Shown: piece by piece, positions 8,369-17,546 of the stretch
Layout: every line of letters begins with the position of its first letter
Numbering within the stretch: position 1 is the first letter of the stretch
From: Bifidobacterium sp.
Lineage (GTDB): Bacteria; Actinomycetota; Actinomycetes; Actinomycetales; Bifidobacteriaceae
Length of the DNA stretch: 64,000 nucleotides
Direction: 5' to 3'
NCBI RefSeq assembly: GCF_022647885.1
Contig: NZ_JALCLM010000001.1
Coordinates: 186,001 to 250,000, forward strand
The notes under the pieces: model-generated
Seen by the model: only the letters and a program-made list of their open reading frames with translations
Told to the model about the DNA's origin: nothing
Databases searched by the model: none
Made by a program: the position numbers and the translations under genes

Positions 8369-10798
8369 TCAGTGACTATTTTCTACGCTAGCCACCGCAG
8401 ATTCGGCATTTAAATAACCGATTAGACGATGAAGCGCGGCAGGATTTTGTAAGCGGGTATGCGCTTTGGTGAGTCCTTGACCAATTTTTATAGTCCAAGT
8501 ATCTTCCGGCATCACTGCAAACATAGTTTCATCAGTGCTGTCATCTCCAACAGCCATCATAAAGTCGTAAGCGCCGCTATTCACCAAAGGTCTTACAGCT
8601 TGCCCTTTGCTCGTAGAAACTGGGCAAACTTCAACAACCATGGCATTTTCCATAACCATCAAGCCAAGTTTGCCTGTCACCATACGCAAGGCTTCGAGAA
8701 GCTTAACTTTCTCGTTTTCTGCCACGCGTTGATCGCTGAGTCGATAATGCCAAGCTATAGCATCATCTTTCTGCTCAATTAGTGAATTTGGCACCGTGGC
8801 AACAGCCTGCTCCAATATTGGCTGAATGGTTTTCTTCCACTCTTGTGCATCTGGAAGATTGAGAGCGCGGACCCAACCCTTACTCCAAGTCTCTTCTGGA
8901 TCGATACCTTCAGGGCTTGCACCCACATCGGGATATTTCCAGAACCAAACGCCATGCTCAGCAATCAGCCCAACCGGCAAATCAGAGAACCAGTCGTTCA
9001 TGGTCTCGTGGCCACGTCCAGAAACGATAATCATATCGACTCCAGGTTGAGAAGCAATGCTGCGCATCAATTCTTTTAGAGCTCTTGTGGGTTTCGCCCG
9101 ATCTGGTGTGCGGGCTAAGGGAGTCAGGGTACCGTCATAATCAAACATCACCAGTCGACGCTTCGCTTTACGCCACTGATCCATCAGATCGTTGCGTTGA
9201 CTCATGCGCAGACGCTTGTCCGCAGAACTGACATCTGCGACTTGTTCAAGTGCAGAAATGAATCCCGCACACCATGTAGCAGCGGTACGCGCTTTCAAAC
9301 GAGCTTGCATGGCAATATTGCGCCTGGTTGACTCTTCAGCGCTGGTTTCTAGTGCATCATGCAGAGCTTCGCACACAGCTTCTGTGTCATAAGGGTTCGC
9401 GATGAAAGCCTCGGACAGCTCCGCAGCTGCACCACACATATCCGATAACACCAGAGAACCGTCACGCCCGTCATGGCATGCTAAATATTCCTTGGCGACT
9501 AAATTCATACCGTCACGCAGTGGCGTTACTAGCGCAACATCTCCGGCTGCGTAGATGCCACATACAGGTTTAATCGGTAACGATCGCGTGATGTAGTGAA
9601 TAGGCGACCATGAGAGCAGCGAGTATTTGCCATTAATTTGTCCAACGAGTTGATCGACCTGCTCTTTCAAGCGTTTATAAGTATCGACGTTCTCTCTTGA
9701 TGGTGTAGCTAGCAGATAATAGGTCACATGCCCTGCCCACTCCGGGTATTTCTCTAGCATCCGTTGATAGGCACGTAAACGTTCAGGGATTCCTTTGGTG
9801 TAATCCAAACGGTCAACTGAAACAATGACCTTATTGGGTTTAGGAGAACCAGCCGCAGCGGATTTAGCGAGAGTTAACTCGGGGAGCTCCTCATGCGCAT
9901 AGTGGCTCCACCAGCTGCCTTCCTTAGTGGAAGCTTCAGCAGCTGCATTACTCTCTGCAGTTAGCGAGCTCAAGAAACGACTATGTGGTCGCTTACCTGC
10001 TGCTTCTTCAATACCTCTTCGCATCATGCGTGCAAGATTCGAACGCGAAGTCCTACGATACAAGTTGTAATCAATGCCAATTGGGAAGGCATCAACAGCG
10101 GCATCATGCCCGTCAGGCATGGCGAAACGACCTTCTTTGTCACTGTGCTTATCCAGCAACAACTCCACTGAACCCTCAAAATTCTTCGCGTAGTCGACAG
10201 TATGGAAACCAACTAGGTCAGCTCCGAGCATGCCCTCAAGTATTTCTCTGCTCCACGGTAGTGAACGGAATATTTCTGGGCTCGGGAAAGGCACGTGCAA
10301 GAACCATCCGATAGAGGCATCAGGGAAGCGCTTGCGTAACATCTGTGGCAGCAACATCAGGTGGTAGTCCTGAATCCACACCTTGTCACCTTTACGCAGT
10401 AACGGTATTAATGTCTCCAAGAAGTGTTCATTAACTTCTTGGTATGTTTGCCAAGTGTCAGGATCAAAATTGGCTTCATGAGCAAAATCATGGAGTAATG
10501 GCCACATAGTGTCATTTGAAAATCCTGCGTAATACCCATCAACCTCGTGTTTACTGAGGAATATCGGCACACATCGACGGTCCTCATACTCTTGTCGAAT
10601 ACGATCAATTTCTTCATCAGTATGATCATCAGGATTGATACCGCTCCAACCAACCCAAATGCTGTCTTTATGTGCTTTGTGATATGGGCCAATTGCCGTT
10701 GCTAAACCACCAACATTTTGCCGGAGGGAATACGACCCGTCATCACTGATATCAAGAGACATCGGCAGTCTGTTCGATACGATTATCAGTCGTCCCAC
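8369..10798 (-). CDS. Fused trehalose-6-phosphate synthase / trehalose-6-phosphatase
   Basis: Bifunctional enzyme of about 809 aa. The N-terminal GT20 domain (OtsA) joins UDP-glucose and glucose-6-P: it starts GRLIIVSNRLP and includes VWIQDYHLMLLPQMLR, VDRLDYTKGIPERL and TPLRDGMNLVAKEY. The C-terminal HAD phosphatase (OtsB) has LVMFDYDGTLTPLA as motif I and VGDDSTDETMF as motif IV, and removes the phosphate to give trehalose. The start is probably GTG 10798 directly at the domain edge, behind GAGGAAA; the frame extends 31 further codons upstream without homology. A fusion of both activities in one chain is common in eukaryotes and found in some actinobacteria. Likely role: stress protectant synthesis. 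Confidence 0.9.
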   Translation of the reverse strand: MGRLIIVSNRLPMSLDISDDGSYSLRQNVGGLATAIGPYHKAHKDSIWVGWSGINPDDHTDEEIDRIRQEYEDRRCVPIFLSKHEVDGYYAGFSNDTMWPLLHDFAHEANFDPDTWQTYQEVNEHFLETLIPLLRKGDKVWIQDYHLMLLPQMLRKRFPDASIGWFLHVPFPSPEIFRSLPWSREILEGMLGADLVGFHTVDYAKNFEGSVELLLDKHSDKEGRFAMPDGHDAAVDAFPIGIDYNLYRRTSRSNLARMMRRGIEEAAGKRPHSRFLSSLTAESNAAAEASTKEGSWWSHYAHEELPELTLAKSAAAGSPKPNKVIVSVDRLDYTKGIPERLRAYQRMLEKYPEWAGHVTYYLLATPSRENVDTYKRLKEQVDQLVGQINGKYSLLSWSPIHYITRSLPIKPVCGIYAAGDVALVTPLRDGMNLVAKEYLACHDGRDGSLVLSDMCGAAAELSEAFIANPYDTEAVCEALHDALETSAEESTRRNIAMQARLKARTAATWCAGFISALEQVADVSSADKRLRMSQRNDLMDQWRKAKRRLVMFDYDGTLTPLARTPDRAKPTRALKELMRSIASQPGVDMIIVSGRGHETMNDWFSDLPVGLIAEHGVWFWKYPDVGASPEGIDPEETWSKGWVRALNLPDAQEWKKTIQPILEQAVATVPNSLIEQKDDAIAWHYRLSDQRVAENEKVKLLEALRMVTGKLGLMVMENAMVVEVCPVSTSKGQAVRPLVNSGAYDFMMAVGDDSTDETMFAVMPEDTWTIKIGQGLTKAHTRLQNPAALHRLIGYLNAESAVASVENSH

Positions 10799-11199
10799 AT
10801 TTCCTCGTTTCCGCGAACAGGGCACAGCCCTGCATGTTCTTGGGCACTCTCCATCTGTTGTTAAGCTATAGCACACAAGATTCACAGGCACACTACAAGC
10901 CTATGAGCTATAAACTCTGTGGAATATACGTGGAGCCTTACTCGCTATTAGGATTTTTTAGCTTTCTCAAGCTTAAGAGATTACGCGGTTCGCGCACTAT
11001 CACGAGCTCCTCATAGCTGCGTACACTGGTGACCGCCACACTCGTCTCACAGATTTTGATACACCTTTTTCTTGGCACAAGTGAAGGTTCTCTACGATAT
11101 TCACAGGCAAATCCGTTAACTCGCAACAAAAGACCTTCAATATATTGGATTCATGACGAAAATACAGTGAAATCTTGCCTGTTGGAGCATCGTTCTCCG

Positions 11200-11311
11200 T
11201 TTGTGTAGGGATTATGGCTACATCCAAGAGTAGGAGGAATAGCAGAATGGCGGAATTGCAAGGAAAACGCCAACTTGACGAAGCCTGTTTATTCACAAAT
11301 CCCTACACAAT
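11200..11311. repeat. Dispersed terminal-inverted-repeat element, copy 1 (112 bp)
   Basis: Left end TTTGTGTAGGGATT and right end AATCCCTACACAA are inverted repeats of each other. The centre contains TGGCG...CGCCA around GGAATTGC, a weaker internal palindrome than in other copies. It lies in the gap between the fused trehalose gene (start 10798) and alpha-glucosidase copy 2 (end 11473). Four more copies occur in the window at 18851, 19866, 28506 and 29448. Confidence 0.85.
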
Positions 11312-11330
11312 CGTGAAATCCGTATAACAA

Positions 11331-11368
11331 GGCACGCGGAGCGGTCTGTATTGACTGCCACGCGTGCC
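11331..11368 (-). terminator. Hairpin downstream of alpha-glucosidase copy 2
   Basis: GGCACGCG pairs with CGCGTGCC, with a second inner pairing (GCGGTC / GACTGC, one mismatch). On the minus strand the stem is followed by TTGTTAT. It sits about 100 nt beyond the stop of alpha-glucosidase copy 2 and is a plausible, though not classic, intrinsic terminator. Confidence 0.4.
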
Positions 11369-11472
11369 CATGTGCGCTATGTGAGTTAAGATAATCACCG
11401 CTCTACCGAGAAACAACAGTTCAACAAATCCAAGAAACTGTGAAATCAGCAGGACGTATCCGCTTCACCCCT

Positions 11473-13332
11473 TCAGAGAGCGTAAACCAGTGCCTCCCAC
11501 GCAGAGAGCTTCCCGGTAAGTAGTGAAGCTGCAGTTTTCTCTTGTGCATAGTTGCTAATCAGCACCTTACTTGGGTCGACAGCACCAAGCGATGTAGTCA
11601 TCATTCCCGCCTGATCGATACCGAGCAGCTGCGCAGTCTGCTCAGGAATCTGAGCACTACGGGAAGAAAGATTGACCACTACGAGAAGACGCTCCCCTGT
11701 GGATTCGAGCTCTCTGGTGAAGGCATACACCTGTGCATCGCCTTCATCCAACAGATGCCACGAACCAGCAGCAACCACAGGATTCTTATGGCGCAATTCA
11801 ATGAGTTTGCGGTAAAACGCTAGAACAGAGTCTTCGTCTCTGCTTTCCGCAGCTGCATTGATGGTCGCATGGTTTGGATTTACAGAGATCCACGGCTCCT
11901 TCGGTGCGTACGATGCTGTGAAACCTGCATATGTGGTTGAATCCCATTGCATCGGAGTACGCGCATTATCTCGGCTCATCACAGCCATACCATGCAGCAT
12001 TGAGGCTGAATCTTGAACTTGTGCCTCTTCTACGCGCTGATGATATAGATTGATTGATTCGAGATCACGATATTGATCGAGTCTGGTAAAACCGGCGTTC
12101 GTCATTCCGAGTTCTTCACCCTGATAGATATAGGGAGTGCCACGATGCAGATGAAGCAATAAACCAAGCGCCTTGGCTGACAAGTCGCGTAACTCTTCAG
12201 TGGAGGTATCTCCCCACCGAGACACAATACGAGGCTGATCATGATTGTCGAAGTAGAGACTTGCCCAACCCGCTTGGCGCACAGCTTCCTGTTCACGAGA
12301 CATGATGTCTTGCAACTTCGGCACCTCAAATGGCAGCACATTCCACTTGCTACCTTCCTGATCAATGCTGAGATGATCGAAGAGGAACAACATATCAAGC
12401 TCATGGTTTGCAGGATCAGATATCACTCCTGTGCGCTCAGGTGACAACCCTGGTGCTTCGCCAACAGTAATAACACCCTCGCGACCTTCGAATACATTCG
12501 CACGCATTTCCTTGAGGAATTCTTCTAGCCTTGGACCATCCGTGCAGAACGGGCCAGGATTCGAATAACCTTCTGGGCCGACCGGAGTATCTTCAAGCAA
12601 ACTTCCAGCCTCGCCTGGCAATTTTCCGTTCTCGTCCATAACCTTAGAAATCATTACGATGACATCCATACGGAAACCATCGATGCCACGATCCATCCAC
12701 CAGTTCATCATCGAATACACAGCCTGACGTAGGCTCTTGCTCTCCCAGTTCAGCTCAGGCTGTTTCTTGGAAAAGTTGTGCATAAAGTATTCTCCACGCT
12801 TGGGATCGTATTCCCATGCGGAACCACCAAAGCATGAACCCCAGCGATTTGGTTCAGCGCCTGGAGTGCCTGGTTCAAAACCAGGACGCGCTGGACGCCA
12901 CCAGTACCAATCAGCATGCTCATCCTGAGGGTCGCGTGATGCTTGGAACCATGCATGCTCATCAGAAGTATGGTTGACCACCAAGTCCATCACGACTTTA
13001 ATGCCTCTTGCATGAGCTTGAGCCAGCAACTCGTCCATATCCTCAAGGGTGCCGAAGAGCGGGTCAATATCTTGGTAATCCGAAATATCGTAGCCGTTAT
13101 CATCTTGAGGAGACTTGTATACAGGGCTCAACCAAATCACGTCAACGCCGAGATCAGCCAGATAATCCAAACGAGAAGTGATGCCCTTGAGATCACCGAA
13201 ACCATCACCATTAGAATCTTGGAAGCTTCTTGGATAGATCTGATAGACCACAGCATTTGTCCACCAGGGGTTTGGTGTTTCCCCATTCGTCCGAATTGAA
13301 TCTGCGAGTGTGATTCGTTGGGAATTGGTCAT
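11473..13332 (-). CDS. GH13 alpha-glucosidase (oligo-1,6-glucosidase type), copy 2
   Basis: 619-aa paralogue of the enzyme at 6333-8189, similar along its whole length. GH13 regions are DLVVNHTS, GFRMDVIVM, VGEAPGLSPE and YFDNHDQPR; it opens PNPWWTNAVVYQIYPRSFQ. No signal peptide, so it acts on imported oligosaccharides. Start ATG 13332 (MTNSQRITLADSIR) has AGAAAGGA six bases upstream, a good ribosome site; the frame is open 17 codons further. A LacI-type palindrome lies about 170 bp upstream, and the sugar transporter operon ends about 830 bp upstream. Two such paralogues with slightly different substrates are usual in bifidobacteria. Confidence 0.92.
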   Translation of the reverse strand: MTNSQRITLADSIRTNGETPNPWWTNAVVYQIYPRSFQDSNGDGFGDLKGITSRLDYLADLGVDVIWLSPVYKSPQDDNGYDISDYQDIDPLFGTLEDMDELLAQAHARGIKVVMDLVVNHTSDEHAWFQASRDPQDEHADWYWWRPARPGFEPGTPGAEPNRWGSCFGGSAWEYDPKRGEYFMHNFSKKQPELNWESKSLRQAVYSMMNWWMDRGIDGFRMDVIVMISKVMDENGKLPGEAGSLLEDTPVGPEGYSNPGPFCTDGPRLEEFLKEMRANVFEGREGVITVGEAPGLSPERTGVISDPANHELDMLFLFDHLSIDQEGSKWNVLPFEVPKLQDIMSREQEAVRQAGWASLYFDNHDQPRIVSRWGDTSTEELRDLSAKALGLLLHLHRGTPYIYQGEELGMTNAGFTRLDQYRDLESINLYHQRVEEAQVQDSASMLHGMAVMSRDNARTPMQWDSTTYAGFTASYAPKEPWISVNPNHATINAAAESRDEDSVLAFYRKLIELRHKNPVVAAGSWHLLDEGDAQVYAFTRELESTGERLLVVVNLSSRSAQIPEQTAQLLGIDQAGMMTTSLGAVDPSKVLISNYAQEKTAASLLTGKLSAWEALVYAL

Positions 13333-13502
13333 TACAAATCCTTTCTTAGCTATACCTCTGTTGCAAAGCTCCTCGATGTGCACACAGCACTGCGAGACTT
13401 TCAGACTTGTGAGCGCGGGGTTTGGATTACTAACTCCACTCAGGATTGTGCGCTGTCAATGCTCTGAGAACACGGGAATACTTGTTTGTATTGCCATGTA
13501 GT

Positions 13503-13514
13503 GCAAGCGCTTGC
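13503..13514. promoter_or_regulatory. LacI-family operator-like palindrome upstream of alpha-glucosidase 2
   Basis: GCAAGCGCTTGC is a perfect 12-bp palindrome with the central CG typical of LacI/GalR-family operators. It lies about 170 bp before the alpha-glucosidase start, where a sugar-responsive repressor would act. No LacI regulator is encoded in this window, so the partner would be elsewhere. Confidence 0.5.
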
Positions 13515-13671
13515 TCACAGGCCGCACAACACCTAGCTGACTTCGCTGTCCTGCTGTCACCATCAAGATCTTTGCTTTTCCTCCTACAGTATGGCAACAA
13601 CCGAATAACTTGGGATGCCTCGGCGCGTCTGGCAGTTGGAGCAAGTAAATCGCACACTCACTGTGGCCTTA

Positions 13672-13737
13672 AGAGTGTGCATAATGCTGCATGTGGAAGA
13701 TGATTTTCGACGGGTTATGCAGCACTATGCACACTCT
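13672..13737. repeat. Long inverted repeat (21-bp arms, 24-bp loop)
   Basis: Arms 13672-13692 and 13717-13737 match at 20 of 21 positions; the left arm begins AGAGTGTGCATA. Upstream, CACACTC at 13653-13659 can pair with the same GAGTGTG (13673-13679) used by the long stem, so two mutually exclusive structures are possible. It lies between the transporter terminator and the alpha-glucosidase promoter region. Confidence 0.8.
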
Positions 13738-13772
13738 CGCCTCATTACTTACGCAGCATAGCGAGTTCAACA

Positions 13773-13810
13773 ATAATCGGGCCCCTCCTATGTAGGAGGG
13801 GCCCGATTAT
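13773..13810. terminator. Perfect GC-rich hairpin, intrinsic terminator of the sugar ABC operon
   Basis: Two perfect 18-bp arms (ATAATCGGGCCCCTCCTA and its complement) are separated by two bases. The AT-rich outer stem gives an A-tract before and a T-rich tract after the GC core in both directions, so it can act bidirectionally. It lies about 360 nt beyond the stop of the last transporter gene, behind the hairpin array. Confidence 0.7.
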
Positions 13811-13865
13811 GGCAAATACACTCGTGATTAAGTGAGCTGTATGTTTATGGGATCAGATTGGTGGG

Positions 13866-14166
13866 TGCTCATATCGCTTATGCGAAGCACAGCGCGCTGT
13901 ACGGTTAACAACTCAGGCTTAGCGGGTACTTCACTTCGCCTGATGTCATGAACCATTGCGTAACGTATCACGACGTATGGCAATCGCTACGCGATTCTTA
14001 CTATCGCCACAGCGATAGCCCTCGCGCCCTTTGCGGGCGCTCACTTCGCCTATGTGAAGCGCACCGCGCTTCACACTTAACGGGCTCAGCCTTTGCGGCT
14101 GCTCACTTCGCCTACGGACAGCCCACAGGGCTGTCCGCTTAACGGCTCAGCCCACAGGGCTGTTCG
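13866..14166 (-). repeat. Array of GC-rich hairpins with 62-bp period behind the transporter operon
   Basis: A TCACTTCGCC-type motif recurs at 13869 (degenerate), 13931, 14041 and 14103, exactly 62 bp apart within each pair. Between copies sit perfect hairpins: 13889-13900, 13982-13996, 14001-14018, 14024-14040, 14054-14074 (9-bp arms), 14087-14101, 14115-14137 (10-bp arms, ACA loop) and 14148-14162. A second linker, CTTAACGG(G)CTCAG, repeats between hairpins. The first hairpin starts five bases after the permease stop codon, so the array would form the 3' untranslated part of the transporter mRNA. Confidence 0.8.
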
Positions 14167-15045
14167 TTACTTAACGGCGCCCCTCATTACGCCGGAGATG
14201 ACCCACTTCTGGGCGAAGACGTAGACGATGAGGATTGGTGCCATAGCCATCAGATAGCTAGCGAAAGCCATCGGATAGTTAGTGGCGAACTGAGAGCTGA
14301 ACACATATTGTGCCAGAGGAATTGTCTGATTCGACTGATCAGTCAAAATAATCAATGGCAACAGGAAGTCGTTCCAAGCCCACAGTGCTGTCAGAATTGC
14401 GATAGTAGCGTTGATAGGTCCCATCAGCGGGAAGATAATCTTCCAGAAGATGCGCCAAGTCCCAGCACCATCGATTCTCGCCGCTTCTTCCAAAGAGACA
14501 GGAATCGAACGGATGAAACCGGTTGCGATAAACAAGTTGGTTCCAAGACCAAGCACCATATACAGCAGCACCAAGCCAATCTGATTATCCAAATGCCAGC
14601 TACCGAATTGCTTAGCGATAGGAAGCATGATCACAGGGAAAGGCACAAACATTGCAGCAATGAAGAAGTAATACATAAAGCGGAAGAATCGCTTATCCAT
14701 ATTCCTTGCCACTGCATACGCCACAAAGGTGTTGGTCAGCAATGTCAACACCACTGCAGCCACGGTAATTAACGCCGAGTTCAGTGCTGCCTTTGGATAG
14801 TTAACTTTATTCCAAGCATCAGCAAAATTATGCCATTCCCACGTTCCCGGCAGACCGAATGTACCTGCATCAGCAGGTGTTTTCAGAGCGGTAATGATGG
14901 TGAAATACAGCGGAATAAGAATCGTCAGAGAGAGCACTGCAATGACTGCGGTCAACCACCAATTAATGCGGTGAGAACGACTCTTCTTTATCTTTTCCGA
15001 CCCAGCAGGCTCTGCGCCATTCGTTAAGGTTGTTGCGGCACTCAT
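14167..15045 (-). CDS. Sugar ABC transporter permease (MalG type)
   Basis: Inner-membrane permease of 292 aa with six hydrophobic segments, CUT1 family. The ATPase-contact EAA loop is visible as SLEEAARIDGAGTWRIFWKIIFPL. ATG 15045 (MSAATTLTNG) is chosen because it lies one base after the stop of the upstream permease, with GGAGAAG in front. Last gene of the operon binding protein - MalF - MalG; no ATPase is encoded here, so it probably shares a MsmK-type ATPase encoded elsewhere. Substrate is probably an alpha-linked oligosaccharide given the neighbouring glycosidases. Confidence 0.92.
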   Translation of the reverse strand: MSAATTLTNGAEPAGSEKIKKSRSHRINWWLTAVIAVLSLTILIPLYFTIITALKTPADAGTFGLPGTWEWHNFADAWNKVNYPKAALNSALITVAAVVLTLLTNTFVAYAVARNMDKRFFRFMYYFFIAAMFVPFPVIMLPIAKQFGSWHLDNQIGLVLLYMVLGLGTNLFIATGFIRSIPVSLEEAARIDGAGTWRIFWKIIFPLMGPINATIAILTALWAWNDFLLPLIILTDQSNQTIPLAQYVFSSQFATNYPMAFASYLMAMAPILIVYVFAQKWVISGVMRGAVK

Positions 15046-15046
15046 T

Positions 15047-15973
15047 TCAGATCTTCTCCTTGTTCCCAAAGAACTTCAACTGAACAAACGCGATAATTGC
15101 CAGAACAATAAAGAACAGCACAGCGTTTGCAGTCTGGTAGGCGTATTCGCCGCCGGTTAGACCACCTGTGTAAATCAAGTAAGTCACCGTTTCAGTCTTT
15201 GAATCAGGACCACCATTTGTCAAAGCAACGACCTGATCGAAAGTACCCAAAGCGTTCTTCATGGTCAGCACCAAATTGATGGTGAAGAATGGTCCAATCA
15301 GAGGGAAGGTAATCTTGCTAAAGCGCTGCCAGCCATTCACACCATCGATGGAAGCTGCTTCATAAATCTCGCCATCAATAGTCTGCAAACCAGCAAGGTA
15401 AATCAATGTCGAGTAAGCGATGCCCTGCCAAACAGCAAGGAAGACAATCGGCACCCAAGCATAATGCTCACTAGTCAACAGCGATTCCGAAAGCCAACTG
15501 ATGTTTAAAGCTCGCCCTAGCGCCGGTAAAGGCGTCATGAAGATGTACTTGAATACATAACCAATGACCAGCACACCAAGGGTGTACGGGATGAAGTAGA
15601 TAGCGCGGAACCCATTCTTGAACCACAGATTACTGTTCAAAGCCACTGCCAAGAACATAGCAATAACGTTAATCAGAATCGTAATCGCAATAGCAATCAG
15701 GAAGGTGAACAGGTACGCATGGCCTACACGGTCATCTGAGAACAGAGCAACATAGTTCTTGAAACCAATCCACTTGTAGTCGCCAAAACCTTGCGAATTG
15801 GTAAAGGAATAAGCGACGCCCTGAATGAAGGGAACATACAAGAATAGACCGAAAATAACTGCTGCTGGAACAACCATCCAGTAGTAGGCTCGATCAACCT
15901 TGCGATTGGAGAAAGCACTGCGCTTCTTTGGACGCTTTACAGCAGCGCCCTGCGCGGTTTGTACGTGTGACAT
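15047..15973 (-). CDS. Sugar ABC transporter permease (MalF type)
   Basis: Permease partner of the MalG-type protein, 308 aa with six membrane segments, CUT1 family. The EAA motif reads EIYEAASIDGVNGWQRFSKI. A basic N-terminus (KRPKKRSAFSNRK) precedes the first segment. Start ATG 15973 (MSHVQTAQ) lies just behind the binding-protein gene (26-nt gap); the frame is open upstream but without homology. Confidence 0.92.
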   Translation of the reverse strand: MSHVQTAQGAAVKRPKKRSAFSNRKVDRAYYWMVVPAAVIFGLFLYVPFIQGVAYSFTNSQGFGDYKWIGFKNYVALFSDDRVGHAYLFTFLIAIAITILINVIAMFLAVALNSNLWFKNGFRAIYFIPYTLGVLVIGYVFKYIFMTPLPALGRALNISWLSESLLTSEHYAWVPIVFLAVWQGIAYSTLIYLAGLQTIDGEIYEAASIDGVNGWQRFSKITFPLIGPFFTINLVLTMKNALGTFDQVVALTNGGPDSKTETVTYLIYTGGLTGGEYAYQTANAVLFFIVLAIIAFVQLKFFGNKEKI

Positions 15974-15998
15974 GATGATCTCTCTATCCTTCCTCGGC

Positions 15999-17318
15999 CT
16001 ACTCGAAGGTCCTGGCTTGGATCTTGTCCCACTCGGTCTGCATCGAGGAGGTGAAGTTATCCACATTGCCCGTTGTCACCATCGTCTGGAGATAGCCTCC
16101 GATGTTGATGGATGACGGAATGTAATGATCGCAGAAATCAGCGAGCTTATTCTGCTTGAAGAACGGGAGTACACCCTTGAGGGCATCGTCACCGACCGTG
16201 GTGTCTTTCAGAGGTGTAAATGCCGACTGAGCCTTGGCATAAGCCTCAAGCTGTGGCTTACTCATCAGGAACTTAATGAACTTCATGGCTTCCTTCGGAT
16301 GCTTGGTATTGGCACCCATAGTCAGCATCACATCATCACCTGCGGTAAGAACTTGCTCATCAGCATTATCAGTGGCTGGCATCTGTGCAAAACCAAGATC
16401 TGCTTTGGCGTTCACCAGTTTGATCTGAGGAATAGCATAAGTTCCCAGCGGAATAATTGCGGCCTTACCATTTGCAAAGTCCTGCGTTCCCTGCTGGTAG
16501 GTAACACCCTGATCCGCTTGTGAGTACTTCATTAACTCAACAATCTTGTTTCCTGCATCAGTCCAGATCTTGTCAAAGGTGGTAGCACCAGTCTTCAAAT
16601 CTGTGTACTTGCTTTCAGGCACTAAGGTACCGTTCAGCGAAGCTAGAGGAGCCTGCAAGGTCCAGGAATCAGCAACTGTGGCCTGTACTGGTGTAATACC
16701 AGCAGCCTTGAACTTCTGGAGCATCTGGATAAAGCCAGTCCATGTTGTTGGTGGGTTATCCGGATCTACACCTGCTTGTCTCCACAGCGCCTTGTTATAG
16801 ATGTAACCGCTAGCATTACCTGCGAATGGCAAACCATAGAGCTTCTTTTTGGAGGCGTCAGTAGTTTGAACAAGATTCTTGGCGATAGTTACCATGCCAG
16901 GATTCAAAGTTTTAACGATCGGATCGTCCGTAAAATCATGGAATACGCCCGAGGCAGCAAACATGCCAAAGCTGATATCGCCGTTAAATGTGATGACATC
17001 TGGCACGCGGTTCTTGACCAGACGAGTACGCAAATCAGTCTGCGCACTAGCTGAGTTATTAATATTGATTCGGATATTCGGGTTCTCAGCCTCGAATTCC
17101 TTAGCCATCGCTTTGAACTGATCAGCAGCTTCCGACTTGAACTGGAAGAAGTCCAAAGTTACGACCTGTGCGGTGGATGAACCGCAACCACTGATCGACA
17201 GACCTATAGCAGCAGCTAATAGAGCTGCGCATGTACGGCCCAAAACTGTTTTCATTCGTCCCGACCAACCGGAAAGCATGCCGCTCCCCTTAGGACGAAA
17301 AATGGAATCAGACTTCAT
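15999..17318 (-). CDS. Sugar ABC transporter substrate-binding lipoprotein
   Basis: Extracellular solute-binding protein family 1 (MalE-like), 439 aa, lipid-anchored: a hydrophobic segment ending LSISGC provides the lipobox. Typical features are [25 protein letters not shown] at the start of the mature protein and the [12 protein letters not shown] region. AAGGAG five bases before ATG 17318 fixes the start. It gives the transporter its specificity; the cluster context (two alpha-glucosidases, an alpha-galactosidase) suggests raffinose-, melibiose- or isomaltose-like sugars, but this is inference. Confidence 0.92.
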   Translation of the reverse strand: MKSDSIFRPKGSGMLSGWSGRMKTVLGRTCAALLAAAIGLSISGCGSSTAQVVTLDFFQFKSEAADQFKAMAKEFEAENPNIRININNSASAQTDLRTRLVKNRVPDVITFNGDISFGMFAASGVFHDFTDDPIVKTLNPGMVTIAKNLVQTTDASKKKLYGLPFAGNASGYIYNKALWRQAGVDPDNPPTTWTGFIQMLQKFKAAGITPVQATVADSWTLQAPLASLNGTLVPESKYTDLKTGATTFDKIWTDAGNKIVELMKYSQADQGVTYQQGTQDFANGKAAIIPLGTYAIPQIKLVNAKADLGFAQMPATDNADEQVLTAGDDVMLTMGANTKHPKEAMKFIKFLMSKPQLEAYAKAQSAFTPLKDTTVGDDALKGVLPFFKQNKLADFCDHYIPSSINIGGYLQTMVTTGNVDNFTSSMQTEWDKIQARTFE

Positions 17319-17546
17319 TTCGACTCCTTATTGTCGTGGCTCGACGCGTCGTCGCGTACTGAGCTTACTTTCATTGTGCATCTTAACTATCCCCAATTAT
17401 CATTCCTATCTCTGGCGAGTCAGTTGCAGTAAGCAACAAAATCGAGCTAATTTTATAAACTAAGAAAGAAAATGCTTCCTTCCTGTCTCCAAGTCCTGTG
17501 ATAGACGGTGAGGCAGACCAAAATCTACGAAAGGGAGAAACACGTT
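17319..17546. promoter_or_regulatory. Divergent control region between sugar transporter and ROK regulator
   Basis: This 228-bp gap carries promoters for both directions. Two partial dyads are visible: GTTGC AGTAA GCAAC at 17423-17437 (perfect 5-bp arms) and CTAATTTTATAAACTAAG at 17447-17464 (7 of 9 pairs). Either could be the ROK operator. Confidence 0.4.

Larger units (their letters stand above)
10799..11472. other. 674-bp intergenic region between trehalose synthase and alpha-glucosidase 2
   Basis: Apart from repeat copy 1 and the hairpin at 11331-11368, no gene is supported here. It should contain the promoter of the trehalose gene on the minus strand, but no convincing -35/-10 pair could be picked. 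Confidence 0.5.

Noticed and set aside
11000-11296. 98-codon minus-strand frame upstream of the trehalose gene
   Set aside because: It runs through repeat copy 1 and has no domain features; explained by the element.
13866-14166. CRISPR array
   Set aside because: Repeats are hairpin/linker units of 62 bp with no constant direct repeat and unique-spacer layout, and no cas genes are nearby.
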